64,000 nt of DNA, taken from the NCBI RefSeq assembly GCF_030486595.1, contig NZ_JAUJZH010000006.1:227114-291113 (forward strand), written 5' to 3'. Below are positions 9,699 to 18,121 of the stretch, in pieces. The notes under the pieces are model-generated. The model was not told the origin of the DNA and did no database searches. It worked only from the letters and a program-made list of their open reading frames with translations. How positions within the stretch are numbered: the stretch's first letter is position 1; the number at the start of each line of letters is the position of its first letter. Position numbers and translations under genes: made by a program. Source of the DNA: Variovorax ginsengisoli. Its GTDB lineage: Bacteria; Pseudomonadota; Gammaproteobacteria; Burkholderiales; Burkholderiaceae_C.

Positions 9699-10841
9699 GT
9701 GAGAGGCTTCACCGCAGTGCTTCGGCAGCCCGAGTCGACCCCCGAAAGCCGGCTGCCCGCCGATGTCCGACGACTGCCCCGCCCGCCCGCCCTCGGGCGC
9801 GCCATCGAATTGGCCTTCCTGCGCTGGGAAAAGCGCAGGCTGGCGCCGACGGAACGCTTCTGGCGCGACTTCGGCTTCCATATCGTCAGTTCCACACCGC
9901 AGCGCCTTGTGGCCCGAGGCGCAGGGACCGCACCCTGTATCGCGATCGCCGAAGCCGGTCGCCAGGATCGTTTTGTCGGCCCTGCGTTCCTCATGTCGGC
10001 CGATACCGACCTCCACCGCTACGTGGAGCAGATGGGCGCGCGCTGGCTGCCCGTCTGCCGCCTGCCCGCGGGCGGCCGAGGCGTGGAGCTGTGCGACCCG
10101 AGCGGCCGCAGTGTCTGGCTGCTGCAGGATCAGCGGCGTGTCGAGCCCCGGCCGCTGCGCGAAGCTGTCACGCAGAGCACGAACACGGCACAAGACAGGC
10201 CCCGCGTGAATCGCACCGTGCGCACGCCCATCGAGCCGGCGCGCGTCGTGCGGCTCGGGCACGTGGTCCTGCAGACCATTGACTTTGCGCGCATGGCCGA
10301 GTGGTATCTGAGTGTGCTTGGGCTGATTCCCACCGATGTGCAGTACCTCGCCGACGGCAGTCCCAGTCTTGCGTTCTGCCGTCTCGATCTGGGCAATCAG
10401 CCGGCCGACCACCACACGCTGGTGATCGTTGGCGGCATCGAGGAGAAGGTCGAACACAGTGCCTACGAGGTGCTGGACCTGGATGCGCTCGGACAGGGCC
10501 AGCAGGTGCTGAGCGCCCAGGGGCATCGGCACATGTGGGGCATCGGCCGCCACCTTCTCGGCAGTCAACTATTCGACTACTGGTCCGACCCCGACGGCTT
10601 CGAGTACGAACACTACACGGACGGCGACGTGTTCACCTCGGAGTTCGAGACCGCCTACTCGCCGCTCGAATTCGGCGGCATCTGGGCCTGGGGCGCCGAC
10701 GCGCCCGCCTCGATGAAGCCGAGGAAGAGCCTCCAGACCCTTCTTCACGTGTTGAAGCTCGTGCGTCGCAAGGCTATCAGCCCACAGCGACTGAAACTCT
10801 TGAGCGCGGCGCTCGATGCACCCGCGCGCCCTTGGCTCTAA
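9699..10841 (+). CDS. Two-domain VOC extradiol (catechol 2,3-) dioxygenase-like protein
   Basis: This 380-residue vicinal-oxygen-chelate protein likely cleaves a catechol-type ring meta to the hydroxyls with Fe(II) and O2. The C-terminal domain shows the three expected metal ligands: His188 in RLGHVVLQT, His in ADHHTLVI (residues 238-239) and Glu in GFEYEHYTDGD (Glu302 or Glu304). HMWGIGRHLLGSQLFDYW is typical of bacterial extradiol enzymes acting on larger substrates. I chose GTG 9699 because AGAAGGGA lies about 10 bp upstream; the longer frame from ATG 9603 would start at the operator edge. It is the first gene of a five-gene operon. Substrate is not determinable from sequence. Confidence 0.82.
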   Translation: MRGFTAVLRQPESTPESRLPADVRRLPRPPALGRAIELAFLRWEKRRLAPTERFWRDFGFHIVSSTPQRLVARGAGTAPCIAIAEAGRQDRFVGPAFLMSADTDLHRYVEQMGARWLPVCRLPAGGRGVELCDPSGRSVWLLQDQRRVEPRPLREAVTQSTNTAQDRPRVNRTVRTPIEPARVVRLGHVVLQTIDFARMAEWYLSVLGLIPTDVQYLADGSPSLAFCRLDLGNQPADHHTLVIVGGIEEKVEHSAYEVLDLDALGQGQQVLSAQGHRHMWGIGRHLLGSQLFDYWSDPDGFEYEHYTDGDVFTSEFETAYSPLEFGGIWAWGADAPASMKPRKSLQTLLHVLKLVRRKAISPQRLKLLSAALDAPARPWL

Positions 10842-10860
10842 CTCTTCCCCGATCCAACCC

Positions 10861-11817
10861 ATGTCACGCACAATCATTCGCTATGCCGAAGCCGGCACGC
10901 CCCGTTGGGGAGTTCAGTTCGGACGCCTCATCGCCCCCTTGCAAGTCGATGCGCCCAGCACCGGCGAGCTGCTCTCCGGCCACTGGGAGTTGCTGTGGTC
11001 CGTTGAGGCTGCACAAGCGACAGTGCCGCTCGAGCGCGTCCAGCTTCTGCCGCCGGTGACTCGTCACCAGCAGTTCATCTGCCAGGGCGTCAACTATCGC
11101 AGCCACATCGCCGAATCGGGACTGCGCGTCGAAGACTTCCCCTTCAACACGATCTTCACCAAGGCGCCTTCCAGCATCACGGCGGCCGACGTGCCCGTGG
11201 TCCGCCCCGCGCATGTGCAGTTGCTTGACTATGAAATAGAACTTGGCCTGGTGTTGCGCCATCCAGTGCCGGCCGGCACACAAGTCGGCCCTGACGATCT
11301 GCCGCGGTGGTTGGCGGGGGTGACGATCGTCAATGACCTTTCGGCACGTGACGTTCAATTGCCGCAAGGTCAGTTCTACAAAGGCAAAAGCTATCGAGGC
11401 TTCGGCCCGGTCGGACCCGGTCTGGTGCTGCTGACGCCGCAGGAATGGGCGCGCTGGCCCGACTTGCACATGCGCCTGACCGTCAATGGCCAGACGCGAC
11501 AGGACGCCTATTGCACCGAGATGATCCACGGGCCCGCGGCCACGATCACCGAGCTCGCGGCGCTGCAGGACCTGCTACCCGGCGACCTGATCGCCACCGG
11601 CACGCCGGCGGGCTGTGCCGCGCGCGCGCCCGGAAAGCTGGCCATGTTCATCGTCAAGCACCTGATAAGCGACGCCGGCAAGTGGCGGATGTTCATCGGC
11701 AAGGGGCGCGCCAACCCTGCATACCTGCGCCCTGGCGACCACATCAGCGCGTCGATCCGCACCGACGACGGCACCATCGACCTGGGCGAACAGACGACCG
11801 CCATCACCGCACCATGA
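10861..11817 (+). CDS. Fumarylacetoacetate hydrolase family protein
   Basis: This 318-residue FAH-fold enzyme has the divalent-metal ligands seen in the family (DYEIELGLVL near residues 124-133 and IVNDLSARDVQ near residue 160) and the GDLIATGTPAGC loop. Such enzymes hydrolyse or isomerise beta-diketo or 2-hydroxymuconate-type products, so it is a natural next step after extradiol ring cleavage. It starts at ATG 10861, 19 bp after the dioxygenase, and its stop overlaps the hydroxylase start (ATGA at 11814), indicating translational coupling. It could be a meta-cleavage product hydrolase, a decarboxylase or an acylpyruvase; sequence does not decide. Confidence 0.87.
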   Translation: MSRTIIRYAEAGTPRWGVQFGRLIAPLQVDAPSTGELLSGHWELLWSVEAAQATVPLERVQLLPPVTRHQQFICQGVNYRSHIAESGLRVEDFPFNTIFTKAPSSITAADVPVVRPAHVQLLDYEIELGLVLRHPVPAGTQVGPDDLPRWLAGVTIVNDLSARDVQLPQGQFYKGKSYRGFGPVGPGLVLLTPQEWARWPDLHMRLTVNGQTRQDAYCTEMIHGPAATITELAALQDLLPGDLIATGTPAGCAARAPGKLAMFIVKHLISDAGKWRMFIGKGRANPAYLRPGDHISASIRTDDGTIDLGEQTTAITAP

Positions 11818-13490
11818 ACGCGACATCCTCCCGTCTGGCGGTGCCGCGCCTCGACACCGACATCCTGCTGGTCGGGCTCGGCCCGGTCGGCGCGGCGCTG
11901 GCCAACCTGCTCGGCCTCTACGGCGTGCGCGTACTTGCCATCGACAAGGCGACCGCCATCTTCGAGAAGCCGCGCGCGATCGCGCTCGACAACGAGGCTC
12001 TGCGCATACTTCAACTGGCCGGTGTGCGCGACGGCGAGTTCGAGACCGTCGCCATACCGCAGGTGCAGTACCGGTCCCCGCTGTTCGGCCCCTTCGCCCG
12101 GATCAACAGCGCCGGCATCATCGACGGCCACCCGGCACTCGTCACCTTCTACCAGCCCGAGCTCGAGCGCGTGCTGCGCGAAAAGCTCGCGCAATACCCG
12201 GGAATCGAGCTGCGGCTCGGCAGTGAACTCGCGGCCTTCGTGGACGATGGCCGTTTCATCCAGGCGCGGCTGGAGGACGCGGTCGGCAATGAGACCCATG
12301 TCCGTGCGCGCTACCTCATCGGCACCGACGGCGCAAATTCACTGGTACGACGCACGCTGGGGCTGGACTTCGAAGGCCGAAGCTTCCACCAGGACTGGCT
12401 GATCGTCGATGCGCTCGACGTGCCGGATCCGATCGACCACGTCGAGTTCACTTGCGACCCGCGGCGCCCGACGCCGCGCATGGTGGCACCCGGCGGACGG
12501 CAGCGCTGGGAGTTCATGCTTCGCCCCGGCGAGCGGCCGGAAGAGATGGAGCGGCCGGAATCGGTGCGGCGGCTGCTCGCGCCATGGTGCGACAGCGAGC
12601 GCATCCGGATCGAACGCACGGCGGTCTACCGCTTCCATGCGCGCGAGGCAAGGCGCTTCTCCAAGGGCCGCTGCTTTCTCGCCGGAGATGCTGCGCATAT
12701 CACGCCGCCGTTCGCCGGCCAGGGTCTGGTCGCCGGGCTGCGCGACGCTGCCAATCTGGCCTGGAAGCTCGCCTGGGTCGTGCAGGGACGGGCGAACGAG
12801 CGCGTGCTCGACAGCTACGACACCGAACGACGTCCCCACGCGAGGAAGATCATCCGCCTTGCGCTCACGCTCGGCGCCCTTGTCATGCCGCAAAACCGCG
12901 CCGTCGCGTTTGCCGTGCACGGCCTGATGAGCCTGCTGCGCCTGCTGCCGGCCGGCCGCGCGCTGTTCGAGGACTTGAGGATCAAGCCACAGAACACCTT
13001 CGATGAGGGCCTGTTCTGGCGCGTGCGCGGCAGTGATCGGCTGCGTGCCGGTGCCATGCTGCCGCAAGGCTGGGTGCGGCCGGCCACAGGCGGCGCGCCG
13101 ATCCTCAGCGACGATGCCCTGGGACTGCAATGGGCACTGATCGGCTTTGGTGTGGACGCATCGGCCGGAATGCCGGCCGAACTGCTGCAGCGCTGGCAAG
13201 CTGCGGGTGGACGGGTTTGGCAGTGGTGCCAGCGTTCGCAGGCTCAGCATCTCGCGCCGCCAGCGCAGCGGCTGGAGGCGCTCGACGAAGCCCTGCTGCC
13301 GCGCCGGGCTCCGCTGGGGTGGGTCGCGATCGTGAGGCCCGACCGCTGCGTGCTGGCCGAAGGGCCGGCGTCCGATGCCGAGGCGATGCTGCGGCGAGCG
13401 CTTGAGCTTGTCGCGCCGCCCGCTTCGTCGCCTTCGGCGACATCGCCGACTCCGGCCCGCGAATTGCAGGGAGCCCGACATGCGGCGTGA
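11814..13490 (+). CDS. FAD-dependent aromatic hydroxylase, MhpA-like
   Basis: This 558-residue class A flavoprotein monooxygenase probably hydroxylates a phenolic ring with NAD(P)H and O2 to give the catechol used by the dioxygenase. The dinucleotide fold GLGPVG is at residues 21-26, and the second FAD motif GDAAHITPPFAGQG begins at residue 291, followed by LVAGLRDAANLAWKL. These are strong signatures of the 3-(3-hydroxyphenyl)propionate hydroxylase group. A thioredoxin-like C-terminal domain, usual in this family, fits the remaining length. The start is ATG 11814, overlapping the FAH stop, and the end overlaps the next gene by 11 bp. The natural substrate may be larger than hydroxyphenylpropionate, because no mhpB/C/D/E set is present. 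Confidence 0.88.
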   Translation: MNATSSRLAVPRLDTDILLVGLGPVGAALANLLGLYGVRVLAIDKATAIFEKPRAIALDNEALRILQLAGVRDGEFETVAIPQVQYRSPLFGPFARINSAGIIDGHPALVTFYQPELERVLREKLAQYPGIELRLGSELAAFVDDGRFIQARLEDAVGNETHVRARYLIGTDGANSLVRRTLGLDFEGRSFHQDWLIVDALDVPDPIDHVEFTCDPRRPTPRMVAPGGRQRWEFMLRPGERPEEMERPESVRRLLAPWCDSERIRIERTAVYRFHAREARRFSKGRCFLAGDAAHITPPFAGQGLVAGLRDAANLAWKLAWVVQGRANERVLDSYDTERRPHARKIIRLALTLGALVMPQNRAVAFAVHGLMSLLRLLPAGRALFEDLRIKPQNTFDEGLFWRVRGSDRLRAGAMLPQGWVRPATGGAPILSDDALGLQWALIGFGVDASAGMPAELLQRWQAAGGRVWQWCQRSQAQHLAPPAQRLEALDEALLPRRAPLGWVAIVRPDRCVLAEGPASDAEAMLRRALELVAPPASSPSATSPTPARELQGARHAA

Positions 13491-14505
13491 ACTGGTATGT
13501 GTCGAGACGGCAACGCCACCGCGCCTGGCCGCGCGCAGCGTCGAGCTGCCTCAGCCGCGTGCGGGCGAGGTGCTGGTGCGAGTACAGGCGACCACGGTCA
13601 ATCCGATCGACGTCAAGCGAGCGACCGGCTATGGCCGGCGACTGCTCGGGCTCAAGGGCGCGGCGCGCTTTCCGCTCGTGCTCGGCAACGATGTCGCCGG
13701 CATCGTCGAAGCCCTGGGCGCCGGTGTGACCCGCTTCGCGCGCGGGCAGCCCGTGTTCGGTCTGCTCGGCACCGGCCGCGCGGGCGGTGCGCACGCATCG
13801 CACGTCGTCGTGCCGCAGGACCTCTTGCTGCCCGCCCCGAAAGACGCGGACCCGGCCGCGCTCGCGGTGCTGCCCTACTCGTTCACCACGATGTGGCTCG
13901 CCCTGCGCTCGACCGGAATCAATCCAACGAGCGCTCAGTGGGCCCGCGTGCTGATTCACGGCGCCAATGGTGGCCTGGGGCGCTTGGCAATGCAGGTGCT
14001 TCGCCCTTGGGGCTGCGCGATCACCGCAATCTGCGCGAAGGGCCAACGACAGACCGCCCTCGAGCTCGGCGCCCAGGTGGCCGTCGAGCACAGCCCCGCT
14101 TGCATCGAGTCGCTGTCCTCGGATTTCGACGTGGTGCTGAACTTCGCGAACTGGGACGAAGATGCTCTGCTGGCGTCGCGACTCAGCCCGCGAGCCTTGG
14201 GCCATGCGACCACGGTTCACCCGTTGCTTGCGAACTTTGATCGGTTCGGATGGCTGGGCGGTGCGTGGACCAGCCGCCGCGACCGTCGGCAGGTTGGCGC
14301 CATCGTCGCTTCACGCGCACCGAAAGCCAGCTACTCCTGGACCATCTTCAAGCCCGACCGCGATGCTCTCGAAGCGCTCGCCGCGGGCGTTCGAGCCCGA
14401 GCGTTCGCGCTGCCGATCGGCATCGCTGCGCCCTTCGGCAATGCCATCGCTGCGTTCGACCATGTGTCAAGCGGCCAACCCGGCCGAGCGGTCCTGCTGC
14501 CGTGA
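13480..14505 (+). CDS. Zinc-independent MDR oxidoreductase (quinone oxidoreductase-like)
   Basis: This 341-residue medium-chain dehydrogenase/reductase has the GroES-like N-domain (TVNPIDVKRATGYG at about residues 39-52, NDVAGIVEALG) and a Rossmann domain beginning VLIHGANGGLGRLAMQVL. It lacks the structural and catalytic Cys/His zinc ligands of alcohol dehydrogenases and therefore fits the quinone oxidoreductase/enoyl reductase branch. It likely reduces a double bond or carbonyl in the degradation pathway using NADPH. The start ATG 13480 lies inside the 3' end of the hydroxylase gene and the ligase follows after 23 bp, so it is co-transcribed. The specific reaction is unknown. Confidence 0.85.
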   Translation: MRRELVCVETATPPRLAARSVELPQPRAGEVLVRVQATTVNPIDVKRATGYGRRLLGLKGAARFPLVLGNDVAGIVEALGAGVTRFARGQPVFGLLGTGRAGGAHASHVVVPQDLLLPAPKDADPAALAVLPYSFTTMWLALRSTGINPTSAQWARVLIHGANGGLGRLAMQVLRPWGCAITAICAKGQRQTALELGAQVAVEHSPACIESLSSDFDVVLNFANWDEDALLASRLSPRALGHATTVHPLLANFDRFGWLGGAWTSRRDRRQVGAIVASRAPKASYSWTIFKPDRDALEALAAGVRARAFALPIGIAAPFGNAIAAFDHVSSGQPGRAVLLP

Positions 14506-14528
14506 CGCCACAGACATTGGGTAAAAAC

Positions 14529-16421
14529 ATGAATGGAATCGCTTCCATCGCAGACATTCTCGCTCTCGAAAGCGAGCACAGCGGCCTGCTGCCGGACAGC
14601 ACCTACGAGATGATCGGCGCTGCAGCGCGCGCCCATCCCGACGCGCCAGCGCTATCGTTCTTTGCCCGCGTCGAAGATCATGCGCGGCCGGAAATCTGGA
14701 CCTACAAGACGCTGTTCTCTCGCATCACGGCCACTGCCAACTTCCTTCACGAACTGGGAGTTGGCGCCAACGATGTCGTCGCCTTCGCGTTGCCCAATCT
14801 GCCACAGACGCATCTCGCTATCTGGGGCGGCCAAGCGGCCGGCATCGCGTTCGCCATCAATCCCATGCTGGAGCCGGCGGCCATCGTCGAGTTGCTTGCT
14901 GCTGGGGAAGCGAAGGTGCTGATCACGCTTCGACCTGTTTCCGGCACGGATCTGTGGCCGAAACTGCAGCCGTTGCTCGGTCGAGTACGCAGCCTCGAAC
15001 ACGTTGTGCTGGTCGACCTGGCCGGTCAGATCCCCGGGGTCAAGGGGAAGGCAAAGGATGGCTTCAAGATACACGACTTCGAGCAAGGTCTGCGCTTGCA
15101 GCCGGTGGACCGCCTCATCAGCGAGCGCGTGATCCACCCCGGCGATCGCTCCTCCTACTTCTGCACCGGCGGTACCACTGGCGCGCCCAAGATCGCGATG
15201 CGCACCCATGCGAACGAGGTGGCCAACGCCTGGAGCATCGGACGATTCCTCGGCGATGGAATTGCAGTGGGAAAGACCCTTTTCTGCGGTCTTCCCCTGT
15301 TCCACGTGAACGGCGTCCTGGTGACTGGCTTGCTGCCATTCTCACGCGGCGCACACGTGATCCTCGGGACGCCTGCGGGCTATCGCGGCGATGGTGTCAT
15401 CAAGCACTTCTGGGAGTTGGTCGAGCACCATCGGATCAACTTCTTCAGCGGTGTTCCGACGGTCTATGCGGCACTGATGCAGCAGCCGACGCAGGGCCGC
15501 GACCTCAGTTCGCTGGAATACGGGCTCTGCGGGGCCGCACCGATGCCGTTGGAACTGATGCGATCCTTCCAGGAATCGACGGGCTTGAAGATTCTCGAGG
15601 GATACGGGCTGACCGAGGGAACCTGCGCCAGCACCTGCAATCCTCCGCTGGGCGAGCGGCGAACCGGGTCGATCGGGCTGCGCGTGCCGTTGCAGGCCAT
15701 GAAAGCCGTTGTGCTGGACGACGCAGGAGCCTACGTGCGCGACTGCGCGGTCGGAGAGGCGGGCGTGCTCGCGATCAGCGGTCCCAATGTGTTTGCCGGC
15801 TATCGCGACCCCGATCAGGGCAAAGGGCTCTGGCCAGACCTGGGAGACGGCAGGCGGTGGCTGAACACCGGCGACCTCGGCCGACAGGACGCGGACGGCT
15901 ACTTCTACCTGACCGGTCGACGGAAGGAGCTCATCATCAGGGGCGGCCACAACATTGACCCCGCAAGCATCGAGGAGCCACTGCACCGGCATCCGGCCGT
16001 GCAACTCGCCGCCGCGGTCGGGCGCCCCGACGTGCATGCGGGCGAACTGCCGGTCGCCTATGTGCAGCTCAGGCCCGACGTTAGCGTGACCGAGGACGAG
16101 TTGATGTCCTTTGCCAAGGTGCAGATCACCGAACGCGCAGCGGTGCCGAAGGCGATCAGGCTGGTCACGGCCATGCCGCTCACTGGCGTCGGCAAGATCT
16201 TCAAGCCCGAGCTCAGGCAGCGCGAGATCGCGGATGCGCTGCGCACTGCGCTGCACGACGCCGCCGCCTTGACCTCTAGGCTCGAGGTCATCAACGACCC
16301 GCGTCTCGGGATTCAGATCGAGGTCGCGCTGGCGGACGGCGCCGCCGCAGGAATCGCCCGCGAGGTCCTGGGTCAGTTCCCGTTCCGCTTCGACGTTTCG
16401 TGGACGAGCGGCGATCGATGA
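14529..16421 (+). CDS. Acyl-CoA synthetase (AMP-binding, ANL superfamily)
   Basis: This 630-residue adenylate-forming ligase activates a carboxylic acid to its CoA thioester with ATP. The phosphate-binding loop YFCTGGTTGAPK is at residues 210-221; YGLTEG, the hinge region NTGDLGRQDADGYFYLTGRRKELI and the C-terminal GVGKIF lysine motif are all present, so it looks fully active. Length is above the usual 500-550 residues because of a C-terminal extension of about 60 residues after the catalytic lysine. It is the last gene of the aromatic catabolic operon and probably activates the substrate side chain or a ring-cleavage product. Acyl chain specificity cannot be read from sequence. Confidence 0.9.
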   Translation: MNGIASIADILALESEHSGLLPDSTYEMIGAAARAHPDAPALSFFARVEDHARPEIWTYKTLFSRITATANFLHELGVGANDVVAFALPNLPQTHLAIWGGQAAGIAFAINPMLEPAAIVELLAAGEAKVLITLRPVSGTDLWPKLQPLLGRVRSLEHVVLVDLAGQIPGVKGKAKDGFKIHDFEQGLRLQPVDRLISERVIHPGDRSSYFCTGGTTGAPKIAMRTHANEVANAWSIGRFLGDGIAVGKTLFCGLPLFHVNGVLVTGLLPFSRGAHVILGTPAGYRGDGVIKHFWELVEHHRINFFSGVPTVYAALMQQPTQGRDLSSLEYGLCGAAPMPLELMRSFQESTGLKILEGYGLTEGTCASTCNPPLGERRTGSIGLRVPLQAMKAVVLDDAGAYVRDCAVGEAGVLAISGPNVFAGYRDPDQGKGLWPDLGDGRRWLNTGDLGRQDADGYFYLTGRRKELIIRGGHNIDPASIEEPLHRHPAVQLAAAVGRPDVHAGELPVAYVQLRPDVSVTEDELMSFAKVQITERAAVPKAIRLVTAMPLTGVGKIFKPELRQREIADALRTALHDAAALTSRLEVINDPRLGIQIEVALADGAAAGIAREVLGQFPFRFDVSWTSGDR

Positions 16422-16444
16422 GGGTGTTCGTGCGCCGCGCGAGC

Positions 16445-16491
16445 GCGGCAAGCGCCGCTTGACGTCGGCGCTCGACGACGGCTGATCAGCC
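16445..16491. terminator. Hairpin and 12-bp palindrome at the convergent operon ends
   Basis: GCGGC-AAGC-GCCGC at 16445-16458 forms a short GC hairpin just after the ligase stop. It is followed by the perfect palindrome GGCTGATCAGCC at 16480-16491, which contains the stop of the opposing small gene. There is no T-run, so intrinsic termination is uncertain. The position between convergent genes makes a bidirectional stop plausible. Confidence 0.3.
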
Positions 16492-16638
16492 TTCGATGGC
16501 CCGCGTGGAGCGTCGCAGCTGCTGCGCCATCATGCGCTGCATCCGCGTCTGCGGCGTGCGGTGCAGCAGCAGGTCGATGGCCCAGCCGGCCACCACCACG
16601 ACCGCCAGTGCGCCAAGGGTGAGAATTGCTGAGTCCAT
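16486..16638 (-). CDS. Small single-pass membrane protein (50 aa)
   Basis: A short frame from ATG 16638 to TGA 16486 encodes MDSAILTLGALAVVVVAGW, a hydrophobic N-terminal helix, followed by a basic tail rich in Arg, Met and Gln (LLLHRTPQTRMQRMMAQQL). GGGAGCA lies 7 bp before the ATG, a good ribosome binding site. The hydrophobic-then-basic pattern suggests an inner-membrane microprotein with a cytoplasmic tail. It is transcribed away from the GST gene region and converges on the catabolic operon. Function is unknown. The evidence is the ribosome binding site and the composition rather than homology. Confidence 0.6.
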   Translation of the reverse strand: MDSAILTLGALAVVVVAGWAIDLLLHRTPQTRMQRMMAQQLRRSTRAIEG

Positions 16639-16776
16639 GGTCTGCTCCCGATTCGACAATGGAGCGACTTTGCGCCTCCGGCCGCCGTCTGTGAACCCTC
16701 CAAATGGACTGGGTTGTTTTGTGATCTAGGTCCTTTTTTCCCGCCGCGGCTGTGCTAGCGTATGCCCTCGACAAGC

Positions 16777-17649
16777 CTAGGGAGCGGCGTCCAGCGCATG
16801 TCCTCCGGACTCGAAATCCCCGGCGTCGTGGCGCTCGGCCAGCTGGCTGTCCGGGTCGCCCCAGACCCGGTTCACCCTGCGCCCGCGCTGCACGGCGGGC
16901 CGCTCGGCGATCCGGTCGGTCCAGCGCTGAACATGGGTGTAGCTCTCGACCTGCAGGAACTCGCCGGCCCCGTAGACCAGGCCCTTGGCCAGCGCGCCGT
17001 ACCAGGGCCAGACCGCCATGTCGGCGATCGTGTAGTGGTCGCCGGCCAGGTACGGGGTTTCAGCCAGCCGCCGATCGAGCACGTCGAGCTGGCGCTTGAC
17101 CTCCATCGCGAAGCGGTCGATCGCGTACTCGATCTTGGTCGGCGCGTAGGCGTAGAAATGGCCGAAGCCGCCGCCCAGGTAGGGGGCGCTGCCCATCTGC
17201 CAGAACAGCCAGGACAGGCAGGCCGCCCGTTCCGCCGGGACGGTCGGCAGGAAGGCGCCGAACTTCTCGGCCAGGTACAACAGGATGGCGCCCGATTCGA
17301 ACACCCGCACCGGCGTCGGCGCGCTGCGGTCCATCAGCGCGGGAATCTTCGAGTTCGGGTTCACCGCAACAAAGCCGCTGCCGAACTGCTCGCCCTCGTT
17401 GATCCTGATGAGCCAGGCGTCGTACTCGGCGCCCGCGTGCCCCTGCGCCAGCAACTCCTCCAGCATCACCGTGACCTTGACGCCGTTCGGCGTGGCCAGC
17501 GAATAGAGCTGCAGCGGATGGCGGCCCACCGGGAGTTCCTTGTCGTGCGTCGATCCGGCCACCGGACGATTGATGTTGGCGAATTGCCCGCCGTTGGCCT
17601 TGTTCCACGTCCAGACCTTGGGTGGGGTGTAGTCCGATGTTTCGTCCAT
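16777..17649 (-). CDS. yghU: Glutathione S-transferase, YghU/nu class (disulfide-bond reductase)
   Basis: This 290-residue protein matches the YghU type: an N-terminal extension with TPPKVWTWNKANGGQFANINRP, then the thioredoxin-like domain (PLQLYSLATPNGVKVTVMLEELL) and the helical domain ending in YHYTIAD-like HYTIADMAVWPWYG. Nu-class enzymes bind two glutathiones and reduce disulfides or organic hydroperoxides in the cytoplasm. The Asn and Thr in the LATPNG region fit glutathione activation without a catalytic Cys. It starts at ATG 17649 with GGAGCG upstream. Its neighbours are a hypothetical gene upstream and the 50-residue membrane protein downstream, all on the minus strand, possibly one transcript. 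Confidence 0.9.
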   Translation of the reverse strand: MDETSDYTPPKVWTWNKANGGQFANINRPVAGSTHDKELPVGRHPLQLYSLATPNGVKVTVMLEELLAQGHAGAEYDAWLIRINEGEQFGSGFVAVNPNSKIPALMDRSAPTPVRVFESGAILLYLAEKFGAFLPTVPAERAACLSWLFWQMGSAPYLGGGFGHFYAYAPTKIEYAIDRFAMEVKRQLDVLDRRLAETPYLAGDHYTIADMAVWPWYGALAKGLVYGAGEFLQVESYTHVQRWTDRIAERPAVQRGRRVNRVWGDPDSQLAERHDAGDFESGGHALDAAP

Positions 17650-17740
17650 GCGTGGCGCTCCGGGTGCGGGTGAAGTAGCGCGGCAGCAAGGTCCGCGCAG
17701 CCCGACTTTAGAGCGAATCGGCGCACGAGGGCGCCGGCAG

Positions 17741-18097
17741 CTAGGCGCGGGTCTTCGGAAGCGCCGCCGCTGTGGCCTGCAGCTCCGGCACCAGCGTCAG
17801 CAGCCGGCGAGTGAGCCAGTACAGGTGGGCGGGATCGATGGGGTCCGGCAGCCTCAGCGTGTCGATCAGCCTTTGGGCCCGCGGCCCCAGTGGCAGTGCG
17901 GTCAGCGGCTCGAGCACCATGGCGAGCTCGTCCCGGACCGCCTCGTCGACGAGTTCATGCTCGTCGAGGCTTCGCCAGATGGCCCGCACGGCGCGTTCGC
18001 AGAGTTCGGCATCGGACAGCGGCGCAGGCAGCGCAGGATCGGGCGGCACGCCGCGCGTTCCGTTCAGGTCACTCGAAAAGCTTCTTCGCAAGCTCAT
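17741..18097 (-). CDS. Hypothetical protein (118 aa)
   Basis: This soluble helical protein contains SDAELCERAVRAIWRSLDEHE and PIDPAHLYWLTRRLLTLVPEL. It starts at ATG 18097 with a strong AAGGAG ribosome binding site 7 bp upstream and begins 24 bp after the PHB-depolymerase-like gene, so the two are likely co-transcribed. I recognise no domain. Codon use resembles that of its neighbours. It might be an accessory to polyester metabolism, by position only. Confidence 0.65.
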   Translation of the reverse strand: MSLRRSFSSDLNGTRGVPPDPALPAPLSDAELCERAVRAIWRSLDEHELVDEAVRDELAMVLEPLTALPLGPRAQRLIDTLRLPDPIDPAHLYWLTRRLLTLVPELQATAAALPKTRA

Positions 18098-18121
18098 CTG
18101 CCGCTCCTTCGGGGCACCAGT

